Made by a program: the position numbers and the translations under genes. The notes under the pieces are model-generated. The model saw only the letters and a program-made list of their open reading frames with translations, was not told the origin of the DNA and did no database searches. Shown in pieces: positions 35,429 through 44,767 of a stretch of 64,000 nt of DNA; the first letter of the stretch is position 1, and every line of letters begins with the position of its first letter. This DNA is from Stenotrophomonas rhizophila (GTDB lineage: Bacteria; Pseudomonadota; Gammaproteobacteria; Xanthomonadales; Xanthomonadaceae). Location of the stretch: positions 310,001 to 374,000 of the forward strand of contig NZ_VDQT01000001.1 of NCBI RefSeq assembly GCF_007667275.1, read 5' to 3'.

Positions 35429-36004
35429 ATGGAGAAACTGCGCAGCATGCTCCGCCGCAATGTCTCGCGCAGTCTGTTCGATGCGCGCTGGATCATGGCG
35501 CCGTTCTATTTCGGCCTGGTGGTGGCGCTGCTGCTGCTGTTGTTCGTGTTCCTGCGCCAGTTGCTGAACTATGTGCTGCGCATCGCCGACATGGGGCCCG
35601 CCGATGCGGTGCTGATGGCGCTGTCGCTGATCGATCTGTCGCTGGTGGCCAACCTGATGCTGATCGTCACCCTGGCGGGGTACGAGAATTTCGTCACCCG
35701 GATCGACTCCGGTGGCGAACGGCGGCCGCAATGGATGGGCATGGTCGATTTCGCGGCCATGAAGAGCAAGCTGATGGGGTCGATCATCGCCATCTCGGCG
35801 ATTGCCCTGCTGCGCATTTTCATGAAGATCGAAGAAGGCAGTCGTATCGACCCGGAAATGCTGCGCTGGATGGCCGGTATCCACGGCATGTTGCTGCTGT
35901 CGGCGCTGGTACTGGCGGTCACCGAGCGCCTGGCCCGGCACCGCCTGCTGCCGCCGCCGGAGCCGCCTGCCAGCGTACCGCCTCCCATGCCCCCTCCGGC
36001 CTGA
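35429..36004 (+). CDS. yqhA: YqhA family (UPF0114) inner-membrane protein
   Basis: The 191-residue protein has the UPF0114/TIGR00645 pattern: basic N-terminus, TM1 (FYFGLVVALLLLLFVFLRQL), TM2 (LMALSLIDLSLVANLMLIVTLAGYENFV), the conserved MGMVDFAAMKSKLMGSIIAISAIALLRIFM and a last helix before a Pro-rich tail. The function is unknown in any species. It follows the DUF6491 lipoprotein gene closely and is convergent with the hydrolase gene, one base apart. Confidence 0.85.
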   Translation: MEKLRSMLRRNVSRSLFDARWIMAPFYFGLVVALLLLLFVFLRQLLNYVLRIADMGPADAVLMALSLIDLSLVANLMLIVTLAGYENFVTRIDSGGERRPQWMGMVDFAAMKSKLMGSIIAISAIALLRIFMKIEEGSRIDPEMLRWMAGIHGMLLLSALVLAVTERLARHRLLPPPEPPASVPPPMPPPA

Positions 36005-36005
36005 C

Positions 36006-37727
36006 TCAGTCGCTCCCACCGCCGCGGCGCTGCTCGATCTGCTGCCGACGCAACGGGTCCAGCAGGTCCTGCAGTCGTGCGGTGTCCCTCCGGTTCCAGT
36101 CGCCCTCGCCCAGCACGGCCTGCCAGCCCGCGATGTAATGCGCCGGCGCGAAGACGTGGCCGTACCCCATCGGGGTGCGGTCGGCCAACAGCATGTCCAG
36201 CGCCAGCTGCAGCATGCTCACCAGCGGATACCAGCGCACCGCAGGTGACACATCCGGTGCCCGGGGCCCGACCATCCAGTCCGGCTCGCGCCAGGCGTCG
36301 TTCGGGGTGAAGAACGTGATCGGATCGCTGGCGTACTGCAGGTACACCACCCGCATCCGGCCCCACGGCGCGTCGGCCGGTACCGGCGTGCCGTGCTGGT
36401 TCATGAAACGCACCGCGCGGCTGTCACGGAACACCGGCAGCCACTCCGGGGAGCCGGGATTGCGCTGGTTGGTGGTCTGCCGCCAGGTGCGGGTGGCGAA
36501 GGGTGGACCGCTCCACAGCGCGCCATCGATGGGGCTGTCGATCATGTCGAACAGATTGACCGAACGTTCGGAATTCATCGCACCCAGGCTCAGCCCGTGC
36601 ACGAACAGCCGCGGCCGCGCCTCAGCCGGCAGCGTCCGCCAGTATGCATAGACCTCGGCAAACAGCAGCCGTGAGGTTTCCTCGCCGTACTCGGGTTCCA
36701 CCAGCAACGACAACGGACTGGACAGATAGGAATACTGCACGGCCACGCTGGCCACGTCGCCGTGCAGCAGGTATTCCAGGCTGTCCGCCGCCGCCGGGTC
36801 GACCCAGCCGGTGCCGGTCGGGGTGATCACCACCAGCGTGGAGCGCTCGAATCCCCCCTGCCGTTGCAGCTCGCGCAGCGCCAGCCGCGCACGCGCGCGC
36901 GCGTCGGGCGCCGAGGGCAGCCCGGCATAGACCCGGATCGGTTGCTGTGCGGGCCTGCCGGTGAACGCCGCAATCTGTGCAGCGTCCGGCCCGGCGCTGA
37001 CGTACTCGCGCCCTGCCCGCCCCATCTGCTCCCACGCCACCAGCGAACCCGGGCCGCCGCTGCTGCCGGGCCGGTCCGGCGCGGTCGCGTCGGGCGGCAT
37101 CAGCGCGTCGGCCTTGCGGAACGATGCATCGGCGGCGTGCAATGCGCCACGCAGCAGCACCCCGTTGGCGATGTTGAAGAACAGCACCGCCGCCACCACG
37201 ATGCCCAGCAGCCGCGCCACCGGCGCCGGCATCACCCGCCGCGACAACGTGCCGACCCTGCCGGCCACCCAGGCGAACGCACGACCGAGCACCAGCAGCA
37301 CCGCGAACACCAGCAGCGCGAGCAGCAGCAGCCGCAGCGAGAAGCCCTCGTCCATCGGGGGCAGCCCCATCACCGCGCGTACCGAGTCCTGCCAGGGGCG
37401 CACCCACCACGCCATCAATACGCAGGCCAGCACACAGATCCATGGCAGCCAGCGTAATGCCTGCCGCAGCCTGCCCTCGCCCAGGGTGGGCAGCATCAAG
37501 CGCTGCCACAGCGCGGACAGCGCCACGCCGATCAGGTAGCCCAGCGCAACGCAGACCCCCGACAGCAGCCCTTGCGCCACGTAGCCGCGCGGCACCAGGC
37601 TGGGGGTGAGCGAAGCAATGAAGAACAGCGTGCCCAGGACCTGCCCGGTGCGGCACAACGGCCCGCGGTACGGCGCGCTCAACCGCAGCAGAGCCGTCCG
37701 CCATGGCGGTCCACGGGTGTCGCGCAT
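36006..37727 (-). CDS. Membrane-anchored alpha/beta hydrolase family protein
   Basis: The 573-residue protein has a multi-TM N-terminal half (segments at about 28-48, 50-70, 90-110, 128-150 and 172-192) and a C-terminal hydrolase domain with the nucleophile elbow HGLSLG (Ser380) and a conserved VYLQYASDPITFF strand. This fits the two-domain Abhydrolase_9 arrangement. The substrate is unknown; membrane lipid or peptide esters are plausible. The start ATG overlaps the upstream antiporter stop (TGATG, 37725-37729), so translation is coupled to the arginine-type antiporter. Confidence 0.8.
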   Translation of the reverse strand: MRDTRGPPWRTALLRLSAPYRGPLCRTGQVLGTLFFIASLTPSLVPRGYVAQGLLSGVCVALGYLIGVALSALWQRLMLPTLGEGRLRQALRWLPWICVLACVLMAWWVRPWQDSVRAVMGLPPMDEGFSLRLLLLALLVFAVLLVLGRAFAWVAGRVGTLSRRVMPAPVARLLGIVVAAVLFFNIANGVLLRGALHAADASFRKADALMPPDATAPDRPGSSGGPGSLVAWEQMGRAGREYVSAGPDAAQIAAFTGRPAQQPIRVYAGLPSAPDARARARLALRELQRQGGFERSTLVVITPTGTGWVDPAAADSLEYLLHGDVASVAVQYSYLSSPLSLLVEPEYGEETSRLLFAEVYAYWRTLPAEARPRLFVHGLSLGAMNSERSVNLFDMIDSPIDGALWSGPPFATRTWRQTTNQRNPGSPEWLPVFRDSRAVRFMNQHGTPVPADAPWGRMRVVYLQYASDPITFFTPNDAWREPDWMVGPRAPDVSPAVRWYPLVSMLQLALDMLLADRTPMGYGHVFAPAHYIAGWQAVLGEGDWNRRDTARLQDLLDPLRRQQIEQRRGGGSD

Positions 37728-39154
37728 CACAACCGCAACCGGCCGCTGCCGAAGCCGACCAGCGCGACCACCGCCATCACGCACAGCACGACCAGCACCA
37801 CTCGTTCGCCCGGCCGGAACGCGATGCCGCGCTGCCGCTGCCAGCGCCAGAACAGGATCGAACCGGGCACGTACAACACCGCCGACAGCAGCAGGTAGCG
37901 GCTGCCGCCGGCCAGCAGCATCGCGGCGGCGTAGAGCGTTGCGATGGCGGCAATCCAGCGCATCCGCGCATGTGCGGCGGCGTCCGGGGCGTCCGAGCCA
38001 CCCAGCGACAGCTTCAGTTGGTAGGCGGCCACCAGCAGGTACGGCACCAGGGTCATGGCGCTGGTCATCTTCAACGCCAGGGTGAAGGCGTAGTCGGCGA
38101 ACCAGCTCACCAGCAGGAACGCCTGGATGACGCCATTGGTCAACCACAGCGCCGCACTCGGCACCCCGGCGCGGTTCTCGCGGGCCAGGCTGCGTGGCAT
38201 GGCGTCGTTGAGCGCCGCTGAATGCAGCACCTCGGCCGCCAGCAGCGACCACGACAGGTAGTTGCCCAGCACCGATACCAGCAGGCCGATGCTGATGAAC
38301 AGCGCGCCCCAGCGACCGGCAATGGCCTGCATCACCCCGGCCATCGACGGCGTCGCCAACGCGGCCAGGTCCGGCCGCAGCAGCACGCCATAGGAGAGGA
38401 TGGTGACCATCACCAGCAGGCACAGCACGCCAAGGAAGCCGGCGACCGTGGCAATGCCCACGTCTTCGCGGCGCCGGGCATAGCGCGAGTACACGCTGGC
38501 GCCCTCGATACCCACGAACACGAACACGGTGAGCAGCAGCGTGCCGCGGGTCTGCTCCCACAGCGTGGACGCGCCGGGCGGCTCGAACCCCCACAGGTTC
38601 AGCGCGAAGATGTCGGCACGGAAGCCGATGAACAGGAACACGATGAATACCGCCAGCGGCACCAGCTTGGCCACCGTGGCGATGGTGTTGATCAGCGCTG
38701 CTTCCTTGATCCCGCGCAGGATCAGGAAGTGGAAGGCCCACAGCAGCAGCGAGGCGGACAGGATCGCCAGCACCGTGGTGCCGTCGCCCAGCGCCGGAAG
38801 GTACTGACCCAGCGTCGCCTTGATCAGGATCAGGCAGGCCACGTCGGCCAGGCAGCAGCCCAGCCAGTACCCCACCGCCGACAGCAGGCCGGCGTAGTCG
38901 CCGAACCCGGCCTTGGCGTAGGCATAGATGCCGGTGTCGAGCTCCGGCTTCAGCCGCGACAGCGACTGGAACACCAAGGCCAGCATCAGCATGCCGGTGC
39001 CGGCGATCAGCCAGGCCAGCAGCGCGCCATAGACGCCGGTGTTGGCCGCGAAGGCCGACGGCAACGCGAAGATGCCGGACCCGATCATCGAGCCGACCAC
39101 CAGCGCGGTCAGCTCCAGCAGCGACAGCTTGCGGCTCCCCGTGGCGGACGTCAT
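37727..39154 (-). CDS. APC-family basic amino acid antiporter (ArcD-like), second copy
   Basis: The 475-residue protein has 12 TM helices and the APC signature GSMIGSGIFALPSAFA at residues ~21-36, followed by LKPELDTGIYAYAKAGFGDYAG. It resembles arginine/ornithine antiporters of the TIGR00905 group. It starts 6 bp after the stop of a paralogous gene and overlaps the hydrolase start. The pair of antiporters near arcA suggests arginine import against ornithine, lysine or agmatine, but substrate is inference. Confidence 0.87.
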   Translation of the reverse strand: MTSATGSRKLSLLELTALVVGSMIGSGIFALPSAFAANTGVYGALLAWLIAGTGMLMLALVFQSLSRLKPELDTGIYAYAKAGFGDYAGLLSAVGYWLGCCLADVACLILIKATLGQYLPALGDGTTVLAILSASLLLWAFHFLILRGIKEAALINTIATVAKLVPLAVFIVFLFIGFRADIFALNLWGFEPPGASTLWEQTRGTLLLTVFVFVGIEGASVYSRYARRREDVGIATVAGFLGVLCLLVMVTILSYGVLLRPDLAALATPSMAGVMQAIAGRWGALFISIGLLVSVLGNYLSWSLLAAEVLHSAALNDAMPRSLARENRAGVPSAALWLTNGVIQAFLLVSWFADYAFTLALKMTSAMTLVPYLLVAAYQLKLSLGGSDAPDAAAHARMRWIAAIATLYAAAMLLAGGSRYLLLSAVLYVPGSILFWRWQRQRGIAFRPGERVVLVVLCVMAVVALVGFGSGRLRL

Positions 39155-39160
39155 GGCCGG

Positions 39161-40585
39161 TCAGATCTGGATGTAGCCTGTCGCGATCCAGTAGACGCCG
39201 ACCAGGGCGGCCACCACCGCCACGGCCAGGATGATGAAGTCCGACGCCTTGGTGAAGATCTTCTCGCCCTGCTCCTTCCGTGCCCAGAAGTACAGCAGGC
39301 TGCCCGGGGCATACAGCACCGCCGACAGCACGATGAACTTGATCCCGCCGGCATACAGCAGGAACGCGGTGTAGATCGTGGCCAGGATCGCCAGCGTGAG
39401 GTCGCGTCCACGCTCGTTGGGCCGCTGGTCGTAGGTCTCCCCGCGTTTGGTGATCTGCAGCCCGTAGGCCGCCACCAGCAGGAACGGGATCAACGACATC
39501 GCGCTGGTCAGGTTGAGCATCAACGAGAAGGCGTCGCGCGACCAATAAGTGGAGATCACGATCAGCTGGATGATGATGTTGGTGGCCCAGAGCGCATTGG
39601 CGGGAACGCCGTTGGCATTCTCGCGCGCGAAAACGGCCGGCATGTCCTTGGTGCGCGCCGCCGCCGACAGCACCTCGGCGCAGATCAGCGACCAGGTCAG
39701 GTACGCGCCCAGCACCGAAATGAGCAGGCCCACGCTGACGAAGATCGCGCCCCAGCGCCCGACCACGGCCTCCAGCACCGCCGCCATCGACGGCTGCCGC
39801 ATGCCGGCGATGTCGGCGCGCTCCATCACCGCGAAGGGCAGCAGGGTGACCAGCACCATCAGCGTGGTCACGACCAGGAAGCCGGTGATGGTGGCCGCAC
39901 CCACGTCCTTGCGGTCCTTGGCATAGCGCGAGTACACGCTGGCGCCTTCGATGCCCAGGAACACGAATACGGTGACCAGCATCGTGGCCCGGACCTGTTC
40001 GAAAATGCTGCCGGTGAGGTCGCCGCCGTAGAAGTTGAAGCGGAACACGTCCATCTTCATCGCAAAGGCGATGATCACCAGGAACACGATGATCGGAATG
40101 ACCTTGGCGATGGTGACGATCTTGTTGATCGCCGCGGCCTGCTGCACGCCGCGCAGGATCATGAAATGGAACAGCCAGATACCGGCCGAGGCGACCAGGA
40201 TCGCCACCACCGTGTTGCCGTCACCGAATACCGGGAAGAACGCGCCCAGGGTGGATTTGATCAACACCCAATAGGAGACGTTGCCGATGCAGCTGCCGAT
40301 CCAGTAACCGAACGCGGACAGGAAGCCGGGGTAATCGCCGAACCCCTCCTTCGCATAGGCGAACACACCGGCGTCGAGATCGGGTTTGCGCTCGGCCAGC
40401 ATCTGGAACACCCGCGCCAGGGTGTACATGCCGAGGCCGGCGATGGTCCAGGCCACCACCGCGCCCAGCGGACCGGTGGCACCGGCAAAGGTCCTGGGCA
40501 GCGAGAAGATCCCCGCGCCGATCATGCCGCCTACCACCATGGCGGTGAGTTGCATACGCGTCATCTTGACGACATTCGAGGACAT
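39161..40585 (-). CDS. arcD: APC-family arginine/ornithine antiporter (ArcD-like), first copy
   Basis: The ~474-residue protein closely parallels its downstream neighbour: GGMIGAGIFSLPRTFAGATG, RKPDLDAGVFAYAKEGFGDYPG, GIEGASVYSRYAKDRKDVG and 12 TM helices. The two are clear tandem paralogues. Start ATG 40585 (MSSNVVKMTRMQ) is uncertain; ATG 40600 is also open and neither has a good SD. It heads a three-gene minus-strand operon (antiporter, antiporter, hydrolase). Arginine/ornithine exchange for the ADI pathway is the likely role, given arcA at 32823-34073. Confidence 0.85.
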   Translation of the reverse strand: MSSNVVKMTRMQLTAMVVGGMIGAGIFSLPRTFAGATGPLGAVVAWTIAGLGMYTLARVFQMLAERKPDLDAGVFAYAKEGFGDYPGFLSAFGYWIGSCIGNVSYWVLIKSTLGAFFPVFGDGNTVVAILVASAGIWLFHFMILRGVQQAAAINKIVTIAKVIPIIVFLVIIAFAMKMDVFRFNFYGGDLTGSIFEQVRATMLVTVFVFLGIEGASVYSRYAKDRKDVGAATITGFLVVTTLMVLVTLLPFAVMERADIAGMRQPSMAAVLEAVVGRWGAIFVSVGLLISVLGAYLTWSLICAEVLSAAARTKDMPAVFARENANGVPANALWATNIIIQLIVISTYWSRDAFSLMLNLTSAMSLIPFLLVAAYGLQITKRGETYDQRPNERGRDLTLAILATIYTAFLLYAGGIKFIVLSAVLYAPGSLLYFWARKEQGEKIFTKASDFIILAVAVVAALVGVYWIATGYIQI

Positions 40586-40683
40586 GGCCGGCGCCCGCAT
40601 CAGAATGGAGGGTTCAGGATGGAGAGCAATTTGTAAATCGGGTGTGAGACGTGCCCGGGCTATCCGGAATCCGACATCTTCGC

Positions 40684-41349
40684 TCAGCGCAGGATCTTCC
40701 CGTCCACCAGTTCCACCACCTGCTGCCCGAACATCGCAACGTCCGCCGGGTCGTGGCTGATCAGCAGCAGGGGTACGTCGGTGGCGGCCAGTACGTCCAG
40801 CAGTTCCTGGCGCAGGTGTGCGCGCAGGTCATGGTCGAGCGCGGCGAACGGCTCGTCCAGCAGCAGGGCCTGGGGCCGGGTCACCAGCGCACGCGCCAGT
40901 GCGGTCCGCTGGCGTTGCCCGCCCGACAGCTGCGACGGCAGCATCTGCGCCAGGTGCTCGATGCGCAATGCGCGCATCCAGCGTTCCACTTCGGCATCGC
41001 GCTCACGCCGCGGCGGATTGAACCAGCCACGCTGCAGGCCGAACCCGATGTTCTGCCGCACGCTCAGGTGGGGAAACAACGCATAGTCCTGGAACACATA
41101 ACCAAGCCGTCGCTGCTGTGGAGGCCGATGGATACCCAGCGAAGCATCGAACACCACCTCACCACCCAGGCGCATGCTGCCCGCCTGCGGCCGCATCAGC
41201 CCGGCGATGGCTTTCAGGGTCAGGCTCTTGCCGGCGCCCGACGGCCCGAACAGCACCACCTGGCGCTGGCTGCACTGCAGCTGGATATCCAGCTCGAACT
41301 GCTGCCCGGGCGCGCTGAAGACCCGGCGGATGTCGAGTTCAAGCCACAT
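40684..41349 (-). CDS. modC: Molybdate ABC transporter ATPase
   Basis: The 221-residue ATPase has Walker A GPSGAGKS (~36-43), Q-loop VFQDYALFPH, signature LSGGQRQR, Walker B ALLLDEPFAALD and H-loop SHD. It energises molybdate import. It is ~130 residues shorter than E. coli ModC and ends right after the ATPase core (VDGKILR), so the molybdate-binding C-terminal (MOP/TOBE) domain is missing. It overlaps the modB stop by 11 bp and ends the molybdenum operon. Confidence 0.92.
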   Translation of the reverse strand: MWLELDIRRVFSAPGQQFELDIQLQCSQRQVVLFGPSGAGKSLTLKAIAGLMRPQAGSMRLGGEVVFDASLGIHRPPQQRRLGYVFQDYALFPHLSVRQNIGFGLQRGWFNPPRRERDAEVERWMRALRIEHLAQMLPSQLSGGQRQRTALARALVTRPQALLLDEPFAALDHDLRAHLRQELLDVLAATDVPLLLISHDPADVAMFGQQVVELVDGKILR

Positions 41350-42019
41350 CGCGCGGCGCCTGTCGACGGCCCACCAGCCGCGCCGCGGCCAGCAGGATCA
41401 CGATGCATACCACCGAGGTGAGGATCACCAGCCCATTGGCCTTGGCGTCCTGCCCGGCCTGCACCGCTTCATAGATCGCGATGGACAGGGTCTGGGTACG
41501 GCCGGGAATGCTGCCGGCGACCATCAGGGTGGCGCCGAACTCGCCCATAGAACGCGCGAACGCCAGCAGCAGCCCGGCCAGGATGCCGCGCGAGGCCAAC
41601 GGCAGGCTCACCCGCAGGAACAGTGCAACGCCGGAAACGCCCAGCGTGCGCGCCGCCTGCTCCAGCTGGCCGTCCACCGCTTCGAACGCGGCGCGGGCCG
41701 GTTTGAACACCAGCGGCAGCGAGGCCACGGCCGCGGCGATCACGGCCGCCTGCCAGGTGAACACCAGGTTGATCCCGAACGTGTCCTGCAGCCACGCGCC
41801 GAGCGGTCCGTTGCGGCCGATCACCACCAGCAGGTAGTAGCCCAGCACGGTGGGTGGCAACACCATCGGCAGCGTCAACAGCGTATCGAGCAGCTCACGC
41901 CCCGGAAAGCGATGACGCGCCAGCAGCGCACCCAGCGCCACCCCCAGGACCAGGTTGATCGCGGTCGCGCAGCCGGCCACCTTCAGCGACAACCACAACG
42001 CGGTCCAGTCCAGCGCCAT
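41339..42019 (-). CDS. modB: Molybdate ABC transporter permease
   Basis: The 226-residue protein has five TM helices and the EAA-loop (EQAARTLGVSGVALFLRVSLPLASRGI) of ModB permeases. It forms the membrane channel with ModC. It begins 3 bp after the modA stop. The conserved start MALDWTALWLSLKVA supports the chosen codon. Confidence 0.92.
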   Translation of the reverse strand: MALDWTALWLSLKVAGCATAINLVLGVALGALLARHRFPGRELLDTLLTLPMVLPPTVLGYYLLVVIGRNGPLGAWLQDTFGINLVFTWQAAVIAAAVASLPLVFKPARAAFEAVDGQLEQAARTLGVSGVALFLRVSLPLASRGILAGLLLAFARSMGEFGATLMVAGSIPGRTQTLSIAIYEAVQAGQDAKANGLVILTSVVCIVILLAAARLVGRRQAPRDVA

Positions 42020-42022
42020 CGG

Positions 42023-42775
42023 TCAGGGGGCGCCGAAGCCATGCCTGCGCAGGATCGCCCGCCCCTGCGGCGAGCGCACGAAGGCCACGAAACGGCGTGC
42101 TTCGGCCGCGTGGCGGGTGTCCTTGATCACCGCCAGCGGATACGCGATCGGCAATTTCAACGGCACCACGAACGCCTGCCGCACCTTGCCGTCCGCGGCC
42201 TTCAGGTCGCTCGAATACACGAAGGCGGCATCCACTTCGCCGCGCGCCACGTAGTCCAGCGACTGCCGCACGTTCTGGGTGGTGATGGTCCTGGCGGCCA
42301 CTGCCTGCCACAGGCCGGCGTCCTGCAGTGCCGTGCGCGCATAGCGGCCCACCGGCACGCTGTCCGGGTTGCCGATCGCCACCCGCTGCACGCCCGCCGT
42401 GCCCAGCGCGGCCAGCGTGGCAGGCACGCTGCGCGCGTCCCGCGGAACGACCACGACCAGCTGGTTGCTGGCGAACAGCTGGCGGGTGCCGGCCATGAGC
42501 AGGCCCTGTTGCGCGGCCTGGTCGAGCGTGGCGGTGTCGGCCGTGGCCAGCACGTCCACCGGCGCGCCGCGCGCGACCTGCTGCAGCAGCACGCCCGACG
42601 CGGCGAAGTTCAGGTCCACGTCGGCGCCCGGATACGCGCGCTCATACGCCTGGGCGATGTCGCGGAAGCTTTCGGTGAGGCTGGACGCCGCGGACACGGT
42701 GAGCCCCGCCGCACCAGCGGGCAGCGCGAACACCAGCGAAAGCAGGCAAAGCACGCGTCGTAGCGTGTGGATCAT
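42023..42775 (-). CDS. modA: Molybdate-binding periplasmic protein
   Basis: The 250-residue protein has a signal peptide (RVLCLLSLVFALPAGAAG) and the ModA pattern: SAASSLTESF, FAASGVLLQQVARGAPVDVLATAD, NQLVVVVP, and VDAAFVYSSDLKAA. It captures molybdate or tungstate for ModBC. ATG 42775 overlaps the moaE stop (ATGA), which fixes the start over an upstream ATG. Its place behind the moa genes links uptake to cofactor synthesis. Confidence 0.93.
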   Translation of the reverse strand: MIHTLRRVLCLLSLVFALPAGAAGLTVSAASSLTESFRDIAQAYERAYPGADVDLNFAASGVLLQQVARGAPVDVLATADTATLDQAAQQGLLMAGTRQLFASNQLVVVVPRDARSVPATLAALGTAGVQRVAIGNPDSVPVGRYARTALQDAGLWQAVAARTITTQNVRQSLDYVARGEVDAAFVYSSDLKAADGKVRQAFVVPLKLPIAYPLAVIKDTRHAAEARRFVAFVRSPQGRAILRRHGFGAP

Positions 42776-43251
42776 GCGCCGGTCCTGTCGTGTACGGGAT
42801 CGGAATGGCACAGCGAACAGCCTTCGCTCCAGACGCTGTCGCCATCCTCGTAGTGTTCCTGCTTCCAGATCGGCGCACGGTGCTTGACCGCCTCGATCAG
42901 CGCACGGCAGGCGCGGAAGGCCTCGTCGCGGTGCGGGCTGCCGGCTGCGACCACCACCGCCACCTCGCCCACCGCCAGGCGCCCCTTGGCATGGCCAACG
43001 TAAAGCTTCAGGCGTGGGCCGAATTCGGCCTCCACCTCGGCCGCCAGCTGCTGGAAGGTCGCCACCGCCAAGGGCACGAACAGGTCATAACTGATGCCCT
43101 GCACCGCGCGCCCATGGTTGAGGTCGCGCACCTTGCCGATGAACACATCGATGCCGCCGAAACCGGGATCGGAGACGAAGGCGATCGCCTCGGCCGGATC
43201 CAGCGCGGATTCGCTGCGTTCCACCACCCGCAGGCATTGGCGCTCGTGCAT
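42772..43251 (-). CDS. moaE: Molybdopterin synthase catalytic subunit
   Basis: The 159-residue protein has the MoaE core: FIGKVRDLNHGRAVQGISYD, HAKGRLAVGEVAVVVAAGSPHRDEAFRAC, and the catalytic lysine region VKHRAPIWKQEHYEDG. With MoaD it adds two sulphurs to precursor Z. The start at 43251 is chosen by GGAGG at ideal spacing, 2 bp after the moaD stop. Its last codons overlap the modA start. Confidence 0.94.
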   Translation of the reverse strand: MHERQCLRVVERSESALDPAEAIAFVSDPGFGGIDVFIGKVRDLNHGRAVQGISYDLFVPLAVATFQQLAAEVEAEFGPRLKLYVGHAKGRLAVGEVAVVVAAGSPHRDEAFRACRALIEAVKHRAPIWKQEHYEDGDSVWSEGCSLCHSDPVHDRTGA

Positions 43252-43253
43252 GC

Positions 43254-43514
43254 TCAACCTCCGCTCACCGGGGGCAGCACCGCGACCCGCCCATCAACCG
43301 GCAATGCGTCATCGTCGCGCAGCACCCGCTGCTCATCGGCGAACGCCGAGTAATCGAGCAGGCCGCTGCGGAACGTGGGCCAGCGCGCTGCCAGCTGGAC
43401 CTGCAGGGCCCGGCGCAGGTCCGCGACCGACTCGCCTTCCACCTCGACCTGCAACACCCGCTCGGGCACCAGCTCGGAGAACGCACCAAACAACTGCAGC
43501 TCGATCATGTTCAT
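43254..43514 (-). CDS. moaD: Molybdopterin synthase sulphur carrier subunit
   Basis: The 86-residue protein has a ubiquitin-like fold (MIELQLFGAFSELV…) and ends VSGG, the C-terminal Gly-Gly that is thiocarboxylated. It donates sulphur to MoaE. GGAGGTG precedes the ATG, which overlaps the moeA stop (ATGA). Confidence 0.93.
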   Translation of the reverse strand: MNMIELQLFGAFSELVPERVLQVEVEGESVADLRRALQVQLAARWPTFRSGLLDYSAFADEQRVLRDDDALPVDGRVAVLPPVSGG

Positions 43515-44767
43515 GACACCTCCATGGCGGCCAGGCGCACCGGATCGCGGTGCCCCCAGCCCTGTACCTGCACTGGCGTACCCGCCCGTGCCACCTCGTC
43601 TTCGCCGTCCAGCACCACCCAGGCGTTGGCCTGCAGCATCGACATCAGCCGGAACGATTCCTGCCCGGCCAGCACCCGCGCCGACAGCTGTCCGTCCGCG
43701 CCCAGTTCCACCCGCGCACGCGCGTGAAAGCGCATCCCGGCCGGCTTGCGCACGTCGGCCCGCAACGGCAGCTGCAGCGTTGCCTCGGCGGCCATGCCGA
43801 GCAGACGGCGCAGCACCGGTTCCACGAAGAAGCGCTGGCCGACCGCGGCCGATACCGGGTTGCCGGGCAACCCGAAGTACAGCGTCCCCCCGGGCAGCTG
43901 CGCGAACAGCAGCGGCTTGCCTGGACGGATCGCCACCTTGTGCACGTGGATGGTTGCCCCGCGCGCGCGCAGCGCATCGGGAATGAAATCGTAGCGACCC
44001 TGCGACACCGCGCCGGTGCTCAGCACCAGCTGCGCGCCGGCGTCCAGCGCGGTCTGCAACGCGACATCGAAGGCGGCGACGTCGTCGCCGACCACGCCCT
44101 GCCACACCACGCGGGCCCCGGCGGCCTGCAGGCGGCCGACCAGATACGGCCGGTTGCTGTCACGAATCTGCCCACCGCCCAGCGCCTGCCCGGCGTCGGT
44201 CACCAGCTCGCGGCCGGTGGAGATCACCGCCACCTGCGGCTGCGCGCGCACCTCGACCTGGCCCACGCCGGTGGCGTGCAGCAGCGTGCAGGCGTTCAAG
44301 GACAGGCTGCTGCCGGCCGTCAGTACCGTTTCACCACTGCCCACGTCCTGGCCGCGCAACCGCACGAACTGGCCCGGCGTCACCGATTGCAGCAGCGCTA
44401 TCCGCTGCGGGCGTCCCGCCGCCGACGACACTACACGGACCTGTTCGACCGGAATGACGCTGTCCAGCCCGTCGGGCATCCGCGCACCGGTCATGATCTC
44501 CCACGCACCCTGCCCGCCCGCGCTGGCGTCGTCGCCCGCGGCCTGCCAGCCCTGCACCTCCAGTTCGGTGCTGGCCGCCATCGCCACGCCATCGCAGCGC
44601 AGTGCGAAGCCGTCCATCGCCGAATTGTCGAACGGCGGCAGGCTCTGCGGGCTGTCCACATCGCGCGCGAGCACGCGTCCGGCGGCGTCTTCCAGTGCCA
44701 CGGTCTCCGCCGGCAGCACATGCGCACACGCCAGCATCCGCTGCAGCGCATCTGCGTAGGCCATCAT
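43511..44767 (-). CDS. moeA: Molybdopterin molybdenumtransferase
   Basis: The 418-residue protein inserts molybdate into adenylylated molybdopterin. It shows the MoeA order: MAYADALQRMLACAH, PPFDNSAMDGFAL, VIPVEQV, VISTGRELV, STGAVSQGRYDFI, FGLPGNPVSAAV and a C-terminal beta domain. ATG 44767 overlaps the moaCB stop; an upstream extension to 44833 is noise. Confidence 0.94.
   Translation of the reverse strand: MMAYADALQRMLACAHVLPAETVALEDAAGRVLARDVDSPQSLPPFDNSAMDGFALRCDGVAMAASTELEVQGWQAAGDDASAGGQGAWEIMTGARMPDGLDSVIPVEQVRVVSSAAGRPQRIALLQSVTPGQFVRLRGQDVGSGETVLTAGSSLSLNACTLLHATGVGQVEVRAQPQVAVISTGRELVTDAGQALGGGQIRDSNRPYLVGRLQAAGARVVWQGVVGDDVAAFDVALQTALDAGAQLVLSTGAVSQGRYDFIPDALRARGATIHVHKVAIRPGKPLLFAQLPGGTLYFGLPGNPVSAAVGQRFFVEPVLRRLLGMAAEATLQLPLRADVRKPAGMRFHARARVELGADGQLSARVLAGQESFRLMSMLQANAWVVLDGEDEVARAGTPVQVQGWGHRDPVRLAAMEVS

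Noticed and set aside
36006..40636. Long frames 36006-39545 (minus) and 38222-40636 (plus) across the antiporter genes
   Set aside because: They are out-of-frame or antisense reflections of the hydrolase and ArcD genes; no recognisable protein motif.
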